From: Dastarcus helophoroides
Lineage: Eukaryota; Arthropoda; Insecta; Coleoptera; Bothrideridae
DNA length: 64,000 nucleotides
Direction of reading: 5' to 3'
Assembly: GCA_028583605.1 (NCBI GenBank)
Contig: CM053331.1
Span: forward strand, 5,388,008 to 5,452,007
Made by a program: the position numbers and the translations under genes. The notes beneath the pieces were generated by a model, which was not told the DNA's origin, did not search any database, and worked only from the letters and a program-made list of their open reading frames with translations. Shown one piece after another: positions 1 to 13,000 of the stretch. Every line of letters begins with the position of its first letter. Positions within the stretch are counted from its first letter, which is position 1.

Positions 1-3000
1 TTTTCAGCGCACTATAAACATTTTACATTAACCAGAGTTGTTCAGTGTCGGATTTTCAAGTCCTATAGAACTTTCCAAAGCTCTCTAGAAACTTCGAAGG
101 TTTCTTAGAAGCTTCCAAGTTCTCTTAGAAGGTTTCAAGGTTTCTTAGAAGCTTCACAGGTTTCTTAGAAGATTCAAAGGTATCTTAGAAACTTTCAAAG
201 TCCCCCTTATGCTTCCATGGTTTAGAGGTCTCCTCAGCGCTACCTACAGGCATACAAAGCCGTTTAAAATCTTCTATCGTTTTCTAAGGTCTTCTAAAAT
301 TTTCAGCATTCTCTAAAGCCTTCCAACTTTCTCTAAAGTCTAAAGTGATCCAATATGGGGCAATCTATAACTCAACTATTTCAAAAATTCTTCAACCTCT
401 TCCGAATTATTAAATATCTTCTAGATGCTTTTAACGATTTCTGTAGGTAGGCTTTCAAATTTGTTTAGAACCCTCTAATACTCTCTGGAGACTTCAAATT
501 CTCTCAAAGGCCTCAGGTTTTCAAACTCCTCCAAAGATGCAATTATTTTTGCAAAAGCTTTCAAAGAGTCTCAGAGATATTTGAATTCTGCTTTTTTTTT
601 TAGTTCTCCATTGACCGAAGTTTGCAAATCAACATTCTCTAAACTCTCCCAACATTCTCTAAAATTGCAGCCTTCTCGAAAGGTTTTCAATGCGCTATGA
701 AGACTTTTTACACCTTTTGGAGTTGTCCAAAGTCGAATTTCAAAGTCTTAGAGAAGTTTCTAAAACTCTCTAAAAGTTTCCAAAATCTTCTAGAAGCCTC
801 CAAGGTCTTCTAGAAGTTTCCAAGGTCTTCCAGAAGATTTCAAAGTTTTTCTTAAATTTCCATCATTGTTTAGAGGTCTTCAGCGCTACCTACAGGCGTA
901 CAAAGCCGTTTAAAGTCTTTGATCGTTTTCTAAGGTTTTCCAAAATTCTCCAAAATTTTTAACATTCTCTAAAGTCTCCCAACTTTCTCTAAAGTCTAAA
1001 GCGACCTAATATGAGGCACTCTATAATTCAGCTGTTTCAAGAATTCTTCAACGTTTTCTAGATTCTAGATGCTTCTAACGATTTCTGTGTGTAGGCGTTC
1101 AAACCAGCTTAAAGATTTAGAGGCCTGTAATCTTTCCTGGAGGTTTTAAATTCTGCCAAAGGTCCCAGGTTTTTAAACTCCTCCAAAGATGCAATTATTT
1201 TTTAAAAGCTTTCAAAGAGTCTCAGGCATATTTAAATTGTACCCTTTTTTTTTTAGTTCCCCGCTTACCACAGTTTGCAAATCAACTTTCTCTGAATTTT
1301 TCCAACATTCTCTAAAATTCCAGCCTTCTCGAAAGGTAATCAGCGCGCTATAAACATTTTACATTAACCAGAGTTGTTCAGTGTCGGATTTTAAAGCCCT
1401 ATAGAACTTTCCAAAGCTCTCTAGAAGCTTCGAAGGTCTCTTAGAAGCTTCCAAGGTCTCTTAGAAGGTTCCAAGGTTTCTTAGAAGCTTCTAAGGTCTC
1501 TTAGAAGATTCGAAGGTATCTTAGAAACTTTCAAAGTCCCCCTTATGCTTCCATGGTTTAGAGGTCTTCAGCGCTACCTACAGGCATACAAAGCCGTTTA
1601 AAGTCTTCTATCGTTTTCTAAGGTCTTCTAAAATTTTCAGCATTCTCTAAAACCTTCCAACTTTCTCTAAAGTCTGAAGTGACCCAATATGGGGCAATCT
1701 ATAACTCAACTATTTCAAAAATTCTTCAACCTCTTCCGAATTATTAAATATCTTCTAGATGCTTCTAACGTTTCTGTAGGTAGGCTTTCAAATTTGTTTA
1801 GAAGCCTCTAATGCTCTCTGGAGACATCAAATTCTCTTAAAGGCCTCAGGTTTTCAAACTCCTCCAAAGATGCAATTATTTTTGCAAAAGCTTTCAAAGA
1901 GTCTCAGGGATATTTGAATTCTGCTCTTTTTTTTGGTTCTCCATTTACCGAAGTTTGCAAATCAACATTGTCTAAACTCTCTCAACATTCTCTAAAATTG
2001 CAGCCTTCTCGAAAGGTTTTTAATGCGCTATGAAGACTTTTTACATCTTTTGGAGTTGTCCAAAGTCGAATTTCAAAATCTTATAGAAGTTTCTAAAACT
2101 CTCGTAAAGTTTCCAAGGTCTTCTAGAAGTTTCCGAGGTCTCCTAGAAGCTTTCAAAGTTTTCCTTTAACTTCAATTATTGTTTATAGGCCTTCAGTTGT
2201 TCAGTGTCGGATTTCAGTCTTATAGAACTTTCCAAAGCTCTCTAGAAGCTTTCAGGGTCTCCTAGAAGCTTTCAAGGTCTGTTATAAGGGTCTTATAGAA
2301 GCTTTTAAAGTCCCTCTTAAGCTTCCATCATTGTTTAGAGGCCTTCAGCGCTACCTACAGGCATATAAAGCCGTTTAAAGTCTTCCACCGTTTTCTAAGG
2401 TCTCCCAAGATTCTCTAAAATTTTCAACATTCTTTAAAGTCTCCCAACTTTCTCTAAAGTCTAGAGTGATCCAATATGGAGCAATCTACAATTCAACTGT
2501 TTCCAAAATTCTTCAACATCTTCTAAATTATTAAATATCTTCTAGATGCTTCTAAAGATTTCTGTAAGTAGGCTTTCAAACTGATTTAGAGATTTAGAGG
2601 CCTGTAATGTTCCCTGGAGGTTTCAAATTCTGCCAAAGGCCCTAGGTTTTTAAACTCCTCCAAAGATGCAATTATTTTTCAAAAGCTTTCAAAGAGTCTC
2701 AGGCATATTTAAATTGTACCCTTTTTTTTTTAGTTCCCCGCTTACCACAGTTTGCAAATCAACTGTCTCTAAATTTTTCCAACATTCTCTAAAATTCCAG
2801 CCTTCTCGAAAGGTCTTCAGCGCGCTATAAACATTTTACATTAACCAGAGTTGTTCAGTGTCGGATTTTAAAGCCCTATAGAACTTTCCAAAGCTCTCTA
2901 GAAGCTTCCAAGGTCTCTTAGAAGGTTTCAAAGTTTCTTAGAGGCTTCCAAAGTCTCTTAGAAGATTCCAAGGTCTCTTAGAAACTTTAGCTTAAGCTTC

Positions 3001-6000
3001 CATCGTTGTTTAGAGGTCTTCAGTACCGTTTACAGTCTTCCATCGTTTTCTAAGATCTTCTAAGATTTTCTAAAATATTAAGCATTCTCTTAAGCCCCCG
3101 AACTTTCTCTAAAGTCTAAAGTGACCCAATATGGGGCAATCTATAACTCAACTATTTCAAAAATTCTTCAACCTCTTCTGAATTATTAAATATCTTCTAG
3201 ATGCTTCTAACGATTTCTGTAGGTAGGCTTTCAAATTTGTTTAGAAGCCTCTAATGCTCCCTGGAGGCTTCAAATTCTTTCAAAGACCTCAGGTTTTCAA
3301 ACTCCTCCAAAGATGCAATTATTTTTGCAAAAGCTTTCAAAGAGTCTCAGAGATATTTGAATTCTGCTCTTTTTAGTTCCCCGTTTACCGAAGTTTGCAT
3401 ACCAACATTCTCTAAACTCTTTTAACATTCTCTAAAATTGCAGCCTTCTCGAAAGGTTTTTAATGCGCTATGAAGACTTTACACTCTTTGGAGTTGTCCA
3501 AAGTCGGATTTCGAAGTCTTATAGAAGTTTCTAAAGCACTATAAAAGTTTCCAAGGTCTCCTAGAAGCTTCCGAGGTCTTCTAGAAGCTTTCAAAGTTTT
3601 TCTTAAACTTCCATCATTGTTTAGAAACCTTCAGCGCTACCTACAGGCATACGAAGCCGTTTAAAGTATTCGATGGTTTTCTAAGGTTTTCCAAAATTTC
3701 CACCATTCTCTAAAGTCTCCCAACTTTCTCTAAAGTCTAAAGCGACCCAATATGAGGTACTCTATAATTCAGCTGTTTCAAGAATTCTTCAACGTTTTCT
3801 AAATTATTAAATAGCTTCTAGATGCTTCTAACGATTTCTGTAAGTAGGCGCTCAAACCAGTTTAGAGATTTAAAGGCCTGTAATGTTCCCTGGAGGTTTC
3901 AAATTTGGCCAAAGGCCCCAGGTTTTTAAACTCCTCCAAAGATGCAATTATTTTTCAAAAGCTTTATAAGAGTTTTAGGGATATTTAAATTGTACTCTTT
4001 TTTTTTTAGTCCCCCGCTTACCACAGTTTGCAAATCAACTTTCTCTAAATTATACCAACATTCTCTAAAATTCCAACCTTCTCGAAAGGTTTTCAGCGCG
4101 CTATAAATATTTTACATTAACCAGAGTTGTTCAGTGTCGGATTTTAAAGCCCTATAGAACTTTCCAAAGCTCTCTAGAAGCTTCCAAGGCCTCTTAGAAG
4201 CTTCCAAGGTCTCTTAGAAGGTTTCAAGGTTTCTTAGAGGCTTTCAAAGTCTCTTAGAAGATTCCAAGGTCTCTTAAAAAGTTTTAAAGTCCCCCTTAAG
4301 GTTCCATCGTTGTTTAGAGGTCTTCAGCGCCGTTTAAAGTCTTCCATCGTTTTCTAAGGTCTTCTAAGATTTTCTAAAATTTTAAGCATTTTCTAAAGCC
4401 CCCGAACTTTCTTTAAAGGCTAAAGTCACCCAATATGGGGCAATCTATAACTCAACTATTTCAAAAATTCTTTAACATCTTCTGAATTATTAAATATCTT
4501 CTAGATGCTTCTAACGATTTCTGTAGGCAGGCTTTCAAATTTGTTTAGAAGCCTCTAATGCTCCCTGAAGGCTTCAAATTCTCTCAAAGACCTTAGGTTT
4601 TCAAACTCCTCCAAAGATGCAATTATTTTTGCAAAAGCTTTCAAAGAGTCTCAGGGATATTTGAATTCTGCTCTTTTTTTTAGCTCCCCGTTTACCGAAG
4701 TTTGCAAATCAACATTCTCTAAACTCTCCCAACATTCTCTAAAATTACAGGCTTCTCGAAATGTTTTCAATGCGCTATGAAGACTTTTTGCACCTTTTGG
4801 AGTTGTCCAAAGTCGAATTTCAAAGTCTTATAGAAGTTTCTAAAACTCTCTAAAAATTTCCAAAATCTTCTAGAAGCTTCCAAGGTTTTCTAGAAGTTTC
4901 CGAGGTCTTCCAGAAGCTTTCAAAGTTTTTCTCAAACTTCCATCAATGTTTAGAGGTCTTCAGCGCTACCTACAGGCATACAAAGTCGTTTAAAGTCTTC
5001 GATCGTTTTCTAAGGTTTTCCTAAATTCTCCGAAATTTTCAACATTCTCTAAAGTCTCCCAACTTTCTTTAAAGTCTAAAGCGACCCAATATGGGGCACT
5101 TTATAATTCAGCTGTTTCAAGAATTCTTCAATGTCTTCTAAATTATTAAATATCTTCTAGATGCTTCTAACGATTTCTGTAGATAGGGCTTAAAACTTGT
5201 TAAGAAGTCTCTAATACTCCCTGAAGGCTTCAGTTCTCCCAAAGGCCCTACGTTTTCGAACTCCTCCAAAGATGCAATTCTTTTTCAAAAGCTTCCAAAG
5301 AGTGTCAGAGATATTTAAATTCTGCTCTTTTTTTAGTCGCATGCTTACCGAAGTTTTCAAATCAACATTCTCTAAGGTTTCCCAACATTTTCTAAAATTG
5401 CAGCCTTCTCGAAAGGCTTTCCAGGCGCTATGAAGACATTTTACACTCTCTGGAGTTATACAAATTTTCAAAGATCTCTAGAAGCTCCCAAGGTCTCCTA
5501 GAAGCTTTCAGGGTCTCCTATAAGCTTCCAAGGTTTCCTAGAAGCTTTCAAAGTTTCTCTTAAGCTTCCATCATTGTTTAGAGGCCTTCAGCGCTACCTA
5601 TAGACATACAAAGCCGTCTAAATTCTTCCATCGTGTTCTAAGGTTCTCCAAAATTCTCTCAAATTTTCAACATTCTCTAAAGTCTCTCAAATTTCTCTAA
5701 AGTCTAAAGAGACCCAACATGAGGTACTCCATAATTCAACTCTTTCAAGAATTCTTCAATGTTTTCTAAATTACTTAATAGCTTCTAGATACTTCTAACG
5801 ATTTCTGTAAGTAGGTTTTTAAACCAGTTTAGAGATTTAGAGGCCTGTAATGTTTCCTGGAGGTTTCAAGTTCTGCCAAAGGTTTTTAAACCCCTCCAAA
5901 GATGCAATTATTTTTCAAAAGCTTTCAAAGAGTCTTAGGGATATTTAAATTGTACTCTTTTTTGTTAGTCCCTTGCTTACCACAGTTTGCAGCCAGGTTT

Positions 6001-8282
6001 TCAGCGCGCCAAAAAGACATTTTACACTAACCAGAGTTGTTCAGTGTCGGATTTTAAAGCCCTATAAAACTTTCCAAAGCTCTCTAGCAGTTTCCAAGGT
6101 CTCTTTGAAGCTTCCAAGGTCTTTTAGAAGGTTCCAAAGTTTCTTAGAAGCTTCCAAGATCTCTTTGAAGATTCAAAGGTCTCTTAGAAACTTTTAAAGT
6201 GCCCCTTAAGCCTCCATCTTTGCTTAGAGGTCTTCAGGGCTACCTCAGGCATACAAAGCCGTTTGAAGTCTTCCATCGCTTTCTAAGATCTAAGATTCTC
6301 TAAAATTTTCAGCATTCTCTAAAGCCTTTTAGCTTTCTCTAAAGTATAAAGTAATCCAATATGGGGCAATCTGTAATTCAACTGTTTCAAAAATTGTTCA
6401 ACGTCTTCTGAATTATTAAATATCTTCTAGTTGTTTCTAACAATTTCTGCAGGTAGGTTAAGTTAGTAGTTAGGTAGGCTCTCAAACTTGTTTAGAAGCC
6501 TATAGTGCTCCCTGAAGGCTTCAAATTCTCCCAAAGGCCCCATGTTTTTAAACTCCTCCAAAGATGCAATTATTTTTCAAAAGCTTTCAAAGAGTCCTAG
6601 AGATATTTAAATTCTGCTATTTTTTTAGTCGGTTACTCACCTAAATTTATAAATAAACATTCTCTAAACTATCCCAACATTCTCTAAAATTGCAGCCTTC
6701 TCGAAAGGTTTTTAACGCGTTATGAAGACTTCTTACACTCTCTGGAGTTGTTCAGTGTCGAATTTCAAAGTTTTATAAAACTTTTCAAAGCTTTATAGAA
6801 GCTTTCAAGGTCTCCTAGAAGCTTTCAAGGTCTCCTATAAACGTCCAAAGTCTCCTAGAAGCTTTTAAAGTCTCTCTTAAGCTTCCATCATTGTTTAGAG
6901 GCCTTCAGCTCTACCTATAGGCATACAAAGCCGTTTGAAGTCTACCATCGTTTTCTAAGGTCTTCCAAGATTCTCTAAAATTTTAAACATTTTTTAAAGT
7001 CTACCAACTTTCTCTAAAGTCTAAAGTGACCCAATATGGGGCAATCTATAATTCAACTGTTTCAAAAATTCTTCAACGTCTTCTGAATGATTAAATATCT
7101 TCTAGATGCTTCGAACTATTTTTGTAGGTAGCCTTACAAACTTGTTGAGAGGCCTCTGATGCTCCCTAGAGGATTTAAATTCTCCTAAAGACCCCAGGTT
7201 TTTAAACTCCACCAAAGATGCAATTATTTTTCAAAAGCTTCGAAAGGGTCTCAGGGATATTTAAATTCTGCTGTTTTTTTTAGTCCCTTGCTAATCAAAG
7301 TTTGCAAATCAACATTCTCTGAAGTCTCCTTATATTCTCTAAAATTGCAGCCTCCTTGAAAGGTTTTTAACGCGCTATGAAGACTTTTTACACTCTCTGA
7401 AACTGTCCAGTGTCGGATTTCAAAGTCTTCTAGAACTTTTCAAAGCTCTCTAGAAGCTTCCAAGTCTTCTTAAAGCTTTCAAGGTCTCCTAGAAGCTTTC
7501 AAAGTCCTTCTTAAGCTTTCATCATTGTTTAGAGGCCTTCAGCGCTACCTATAGGCATACAAAGCCGTTTGAAGTCTTCCATCGTTTTCTAAGGTCTTCC
7601 AAGATTCTCCAACATTTTTAACATTTTCTAAAGTCTCTCAACTTTCTCTAAAGTCTACAGTGAGCCAATATGAGGCAATCTATATTTCAACTTCTGAATT
7701 ACTAAATTTTTTATAGATGCTTCGAATGATTTATATAGGTAGGCTTCCAAACTTGTTAAAAATCCTCTGATGCTTCCTAGAGGCTTTAAATTCTTCCAAA
7801 GCCCCCAGGTTTTCGAATTCATCCAAAGATGGAATCATTTTTCAAAAGCTTCCAAAGAGTCTCAGGGATATTTAAATTTTGCTTTTTTTTAGTCCCTCGC
7901 TTACCAAAGTTTGCAAATCGATATTCTCTAAACTTTTCCAACATTCTCTAAAATTGCAGCCTTTTCGAAAGTTTGCCAACGCACTATGAAGACTTTTTAC
8001 ACTTCCTGGAGTTGTCCAGTGTCGGTTTTCAAAGCCTTATAGAAGTTTCCAAAACTTTCTAGAAGCTTCCAAAGTCTCCTAGAAGCTTTCAAAGTCCCTC
8101 TTAAGCTTTCATCATTGTTTAGAGGCCTTCGGCGCTACCTACAGGCATACAAAGCCGTTTAAAGTCTTCCATCGTTTTCTAAGGTCTTTCAAGATTCTCT
8201 AAACTATTTAACATTGTCTAAAGTCTTGCAAATTTTGCTAAAATCTAAAGTGACCCAATACTCTAGCACTATAGCAATCTAT
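1..8282. repeat. Satellite A: ~655-bp monomers in a dimeric higher-order array
   Basis: A recurring block (GCGCTATRAA followed by a ttttaca stretch and a GTTGTYCA motif) restarts near 1, 684, 1338, 2017, 2814, 3457, 4090, 4764, 5418, 5998, 6709, 7364 and 7972. Spacing is 580-800 bp, most often about 655. Type A starts (TTAACCAGAGTTGTTCAG) lie at 1, 1338, 2814, 4090 and 5998. Type B starts (GCGCTATGAAGAC) fill the other positions, so the left part is an A-B dimer of about 1.3 kb and the right end is runs of B. Each monomer carries a 20-bp subrepeat of the form AAGGTCTCTTAGAAGCTTCC. The 2017-2814 unit is longer because it holds a second partial start near 2194. Homology to the unit stops at about 8282; the left end runs off the window. 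No coding capacity is evident. Confidence 0.93.
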
Positions 8283-8859
8283 AAGAGATTGTCAATCCTT
8301 AACAGAAGGTTACTTAAGTCGAGATTTGTGGAAGAATCAACTAGCGAAGAAAGAACCACTAGAGAATAAATTACATGAGCACAAATTTACAAAGAAGATA
8401 GAGCCAACATCATATTTCAAGTCACCAACAATTTGAAGACGAGGTAACAAGCTAACATAATGATGACGATTTTTGAGAATGAGTTTTGGTCATTTGGAAA
8501 GTTTAAATGCCAACGGATCAGTTGCTACTTTGGAATGGGAGCGGATTTGATGGCTTGCTTAATGAACTAGTTGAATTTATCTTGTTCTGTGATAAAACTA
8601 ACTTACAAGGATAATGCGTTTTTTAAAAGTAGCTCCTATATGTCATTAATAAATTTTTCCTGAATGTCATCTTTTATTAAGTAACTAAAATGATGTAAGA
8701 TTTTACCATGGATACTACACACAAGGACAACGCATGAAATTTGTTCAAACTTCTATGAAAATTCCCGCTCTGTGAAATTAACATTTTGTAAAATTCCAAT
8801 ATTTTTTGGTGCTACAAACCCACCAAATGAATCAATAATTCAGAGGTTCTAGGCAAGTA
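8283..8859. other. Unique sequence, no gene seen
   Basis: Mixed-composition DNA following the satellite edge. I see no tandem structure, no long open frame and no recognisable motif. Confidence 0.5.
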
Positions 8860-9220
8860 GAATGCAACCTGCACTACAATATGCAACCGTCTAAGCGTAC
8901 CGTGGATCATAGGTAACCTAATTGATAGTTGAATCACAAATGCTTAGCAAGGCGATTGCTCTCTAGGAAAGTCCAAGAAGACTAGATTCAAAGGCATAAA
9001 CTAATAGATTTGAACGTCCATCAGATTCAAAGTTTGGACACCAAAGACTGCTTTTGATCTTATTAGATCGTTGGTCTGTGCATTAGAATCTAGTTTTCTG
9101 GGACTTTCTTAGAGATCATCAGCTTTGCTAAGCATTTGTGGTACAACTGTTGGCAGTTCGCCTACCTATGATCCACTATACACGCTTAGAGGGCTGCATA
9201 CTATAGTCTAGGTTGTATTT
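8860..9220. mobile_element. Foldback (long inverted repeat) MITE-like element
   Basis: Positions 8860-8989 and 9086-9220 are imperfect inverted copies of each other. The arms share blocks such as GTGGATCATAGGT, CACAAATGCTTAGCAA, GAAAGTCC and ACTAGATTC in the same order, with short indels. They flank a loop of about 95 bp. The loop holds the motif ATCTTATTAGATC and a GTTTGGACACCAAAGAC block, which recur in inverted orientation at 9660-9830. This is the architecture of a non-coding foldback element. No clear target-site duplication was found, so the ends may be eroded. Confidence 0.75.
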
Positions 9221-9659
9221 CACATATATGTAATACTTCTATATGGCCAGCTCCCCATTCTCTTGGCGAGTTTATTCTGACCAAATCCGATAAAGATGGA
9301 ACATCCATGATTGACGAGTATTGCCCATGAATGAACGAAATGAACAAATCGCTATGCGCGAGTTAAACCAACGTTTATGTTTGGTCGTGCACAGCTGACT
9401 TTGGCCATGCACAGATGATTTGTAACACCTGCGCATTGCGACTCATCACCGCGTGTGAAGGTCAACGAGAAAGAGAAGTCTTTCCCGCAAGAAACGAGGA
9501 GCATATATGTATTTTACTTACGTACGACACTTGTTGGAGTTTTTCACAGTTTGTCTATAGATCAATAGGTGGCGGTACTTAGGAGTCACTCGGAGGACAT
9601 CCGTTGATTTTGTAGTATTTACTTGCCAGAACATTTCTTAGCATTCGAGTTGGATATAC
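9221..9659. other. Unique sequence, no gene seen
   Basis: A more GC-balanced stretch (about 9250-9480) lies here, but no frame gives a protein I recognise. It contains a short local echo, GTCGTGCACAGCTGA / GCCATGCACAGATGA (near 9390-9420). Confidence 0.4.
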
Positions 9660-9830
9660 CAAACTGACGAGATCTAATAAGATCGAAATTGGTCTTTGGT
9701 TTCCAAACTCTGAATCTGATAAATGTTCAAACCTTTTGATTTGTGCAGATCTAATAAGACCGGTTTTCAAACTTTAAATCAGATAAATGTTCAAATCTAT
9801 TGATCTAAGCATTAGAATTCGAAGTTTGAT
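9660..9830. repeat. Tandem pair related to the foldback loop
   Basis: AGATCTAATAAGA starts at 9670 and again at 9747, a 77-bp period. Each copy is followed or preceded by AAACTYTRAATCWGATAAATGTTCAAA. On the opposite strand this matches the loop of the 8860-9220 foldback (AGATTTGAAC, CAGATTCAAAGTTTG, ACCAAAGAC, TCTTATTAGATC), so these are relics of the same family. Confidence 0.65.
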
Positions 9831-10079
9831 TAAAAAGAAAATTAAAGTTATTGGTTCACGCTAACTAAGATATGGTAGATGGAAAAGTGCTCGTAGTGAA
9901 GAAAGCGTTACCGCTGCTGCTTAAAGTATGATTGATGAACCAACAATATCAATTCCATGTCGTTCACAGGAATTAGTCTTTAGTGTATCGAGTGTTTGGA
10001 GATTTTTGCACAAAGATTTACATTTACACATCCTTACAAAATTCAGCTAACACAAAAACTAAAGCCGACAGATCATTGG

Positions 10080-13000
10080 ATCATGGTCCTATTTCTGAAG
10101 TCTTTTCAAAGAAGTTGCGCTTCTGGTATGATTGAGTTAAGGTGCTCTTATTTCTTGATTCGTCGTCTTCATCCTAGTCTGGGTCCAGGTCTTATTTCGG
10201 AGGAATTTACCCTCTGGTACGATTGACAGAGTTACTGTGCTCTTCTGCCTTGAATTCTGGATGTCTTTCTATAGTCTTTTCAGAGAAGTTGCGCCTCTAA
10301 CATGGTTGAGTTAACGTACTATTTCTTCTTTCTGAAATCGGGGTTTTCATCCCAGACTCTTCTGGGTTTAGGTCTCATTTCGATGAAATTTTGCCTTTGG
10401 TACGTTTGACATTCTGAATTACAGTGATCTTCTGTCTTGCTTCATATTTTTCTTTCTGCAATCTTTGCCGTGGTGTTTTGCTTGTGCTATGGTTGAGTTA
10501 AAGTACTCTTTTTTTCTCAAATCGTGGTTTTCGTTCCAGTTTGTTCTGAGTCTAGCTCTCATTTTGGAGAAATTTGGCCTCGGGTACGATTAACAACCTA
10601 AGTTACTGTGCTCTTTTGTTGTGAATCGTGGATTTCTTCCTGTGGTCTTTTCAGATTAGTTTCGCCTTTGGTATGGTTGAGTTAACGTACTCTTTCTTCT
10701 TCTTTTTTAACTCTCAGTTTTTATCCCAGGTTCTTCTGGGTTTGGGTCTCATTTCGAAGGAGTTTCGCCTCTCATACTGTTGACATATTGAGTTACTATG
10801 TTCTTTTGTTTTTGAATCATGGTTTTCTTTCGGCAATCCTTTCAGAAGAGTTTCTGGTATGGTTGAGTTAACTTGCTCTTCTTTCTTGAATCGTGATTTA
10901 TATGCTAGGCTCTTCTGGGTTAGGTCTGATTTTGATGGAGTTTTGCCTTTGCTATGCTTGACATACTGAGTTACAGTACTCTTCTGTCTTGCCTTATGTT
11001 TTTCTTTTTGCAGTCTTTGCACGGGAGTTTTGTTTTTGGTATGGTTGAGGTAAGGTGCTCTTCTTTCTTGAATCGTGGTTTTCGTCTCAGTCTCTTCTGA
11101 GTATAGATCCTATTTTGGAGGAATTTAGCCTCTGGTATGATTAATAAACTGAGGTACTGTGCTCTTTGGTCTTGAAACGTGGATTTATTTCTGTAGTATT
11201 TTCGGAGGAATTTCCCTTCTGGTATGGTTCAGTCAGTTAACCCACTATCTCTTTTTCTTTCTGAAATCGTGGTTTTCATCCCAGACTCTTCTGGGTTTGG
11301 GAATCATTTCGGTGGAGTCTCGCCTCTGGTACTATTGACTACTATTGAGTTATTATTTTATTTTGTTTAGAATCGTGGTTTTCGTTCGGTAGCCTTTTCA
11401 GAAGAGTTTTGCTTATGGTATCGTTGAGTTAACGTGCTCTTTTCTTTTGAATCGTGGTTTTCATCCCAGGGTCTTCTGGGTTTAGGTCTCATTTTGATGG
11501 AGTTTCTCCTTTGGTACGTTTAACATACTGAGTTACAGTGCTCTTCTGTCTTGCCTCATGTTTTTCTTTCTGCAATCTTTGCAGAGGTATTTTGCTTCTG
11601 GTGGGATTGAGTTGAGGTGCTCTTCTTTTCCGAATCGTGGTTTTCGTTCCAGTCTCTTTTGTCTTGAATCATGCACTTCTTTCTGTAGTCTTTTCAGAGA
11701 AGTCTGCCTACTGATATGATTGAATTAACGTACTATTTCTTCTTTTTTCTTAAATCGTACTTTTCATCTGAGGCTTTTCTGGGTTTGGGTCTCATTTAGG
11801 TGGAGTTTCGCCTTTAATACTATTGACATACTGAGTTACTGTGTTCTCTTGTTTTGAATCATGGTTTTCCTTCGGTAATACTTTCAGAAGAGTTTTGCTT
11901 ATGGTATGGCTGAGTTAAAGTGCTCTTCTTTCTTGAGTCGTAGTTTATATCCCAGGGTATTTTGGATTGAAGTCTCATTTTGATGGAGTTTTGCCTTTGG
12001 TACGCTTGACATACTGAGTTACAGTGCTCTTCTGTCTTGTCTCGTGTTTTTCCTTCTGCAGTATTTGCAGAGAAGTTTTGTTTTTGGTATGGTTGACTTA
12101 AGGTGTGTTTCTTTCTCAAATCGTGGTTTTCGTTCCAGTCTCCTTTAAGTCCAGGTCTTATTTCGTAGGAATTTAGCCTCTGGTACGATTGACCAACTGA
12201 GTTACTGTGCTCTTTGGTCTTGAACCATGGATTTCTTTCTGTGGTCTTTTCAGAGGAGTTTCGCCTCTGGTATGGTTGAGTTAACTTATTCTTTTTTCTT
12301 CTTTCCTAAATCATGGATTTCATTCCAGGGTCTTCTGGGCTTGGGTCTCATTTCGGTGGAGTCTAGCCTCTGATTCTGTTGACTAAGTCACTATTTTTTT
12401 GTTTTCGAATCATGGTTTTTTTTGAGTAGCCTTTTTAGAAGAGTCTCTTATGATATCATTGAGTTGAGGTGCTCTTCTTTTTTGAATTGTGGTTTTCATC
12501 CCAGGCTCTTCTAAGTTTAGGTCTCATTTTGATGGAGTTTCGCCGTTGGTACGCTTCACATACAGAGTTACAGTGCTCTTCTGTCTAGCTTCATGTTTTT
12601 ATTTCTGCAACCTTTGCAGAGGTATTTTGCTTCTGGTATGGTTGAGTTAAGGTGCTCTTCTTTTCCAAATCGTGATTTTCGTCACAGTCTCTTTTGAGTG
12701 TAGGTCTTATTTCGGAGGAATATAGCTTCTGGTACGATTAACAACCTGAGTTACTGTGCTCTTTTGACTTGAATCATGCACTTCTTTCTGTAATCTTTTC
12801 AGAGTAGTTTCGCTTTTGGTATAGTTGAGTTAACGTACTATTTCTTTTTTTCTTAAATCGTGCTTTTCATCTCATGCTCTTCTGGGTTTGAGTCTCATTT
12901 CGACGAAGATTCGCCTTTAATACTATTGACACACTGAGTTACTGTCTTCTTTTGTTTTGAATCATGGTTTTTCTTCGGAAATACTTTCAGAAGAGTTTCG

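Noticed and set aside
5211..6197. Short frames in satellite A
   Set aside because: They are by-products of the tandem repeat and are disrupted in sister monomers.
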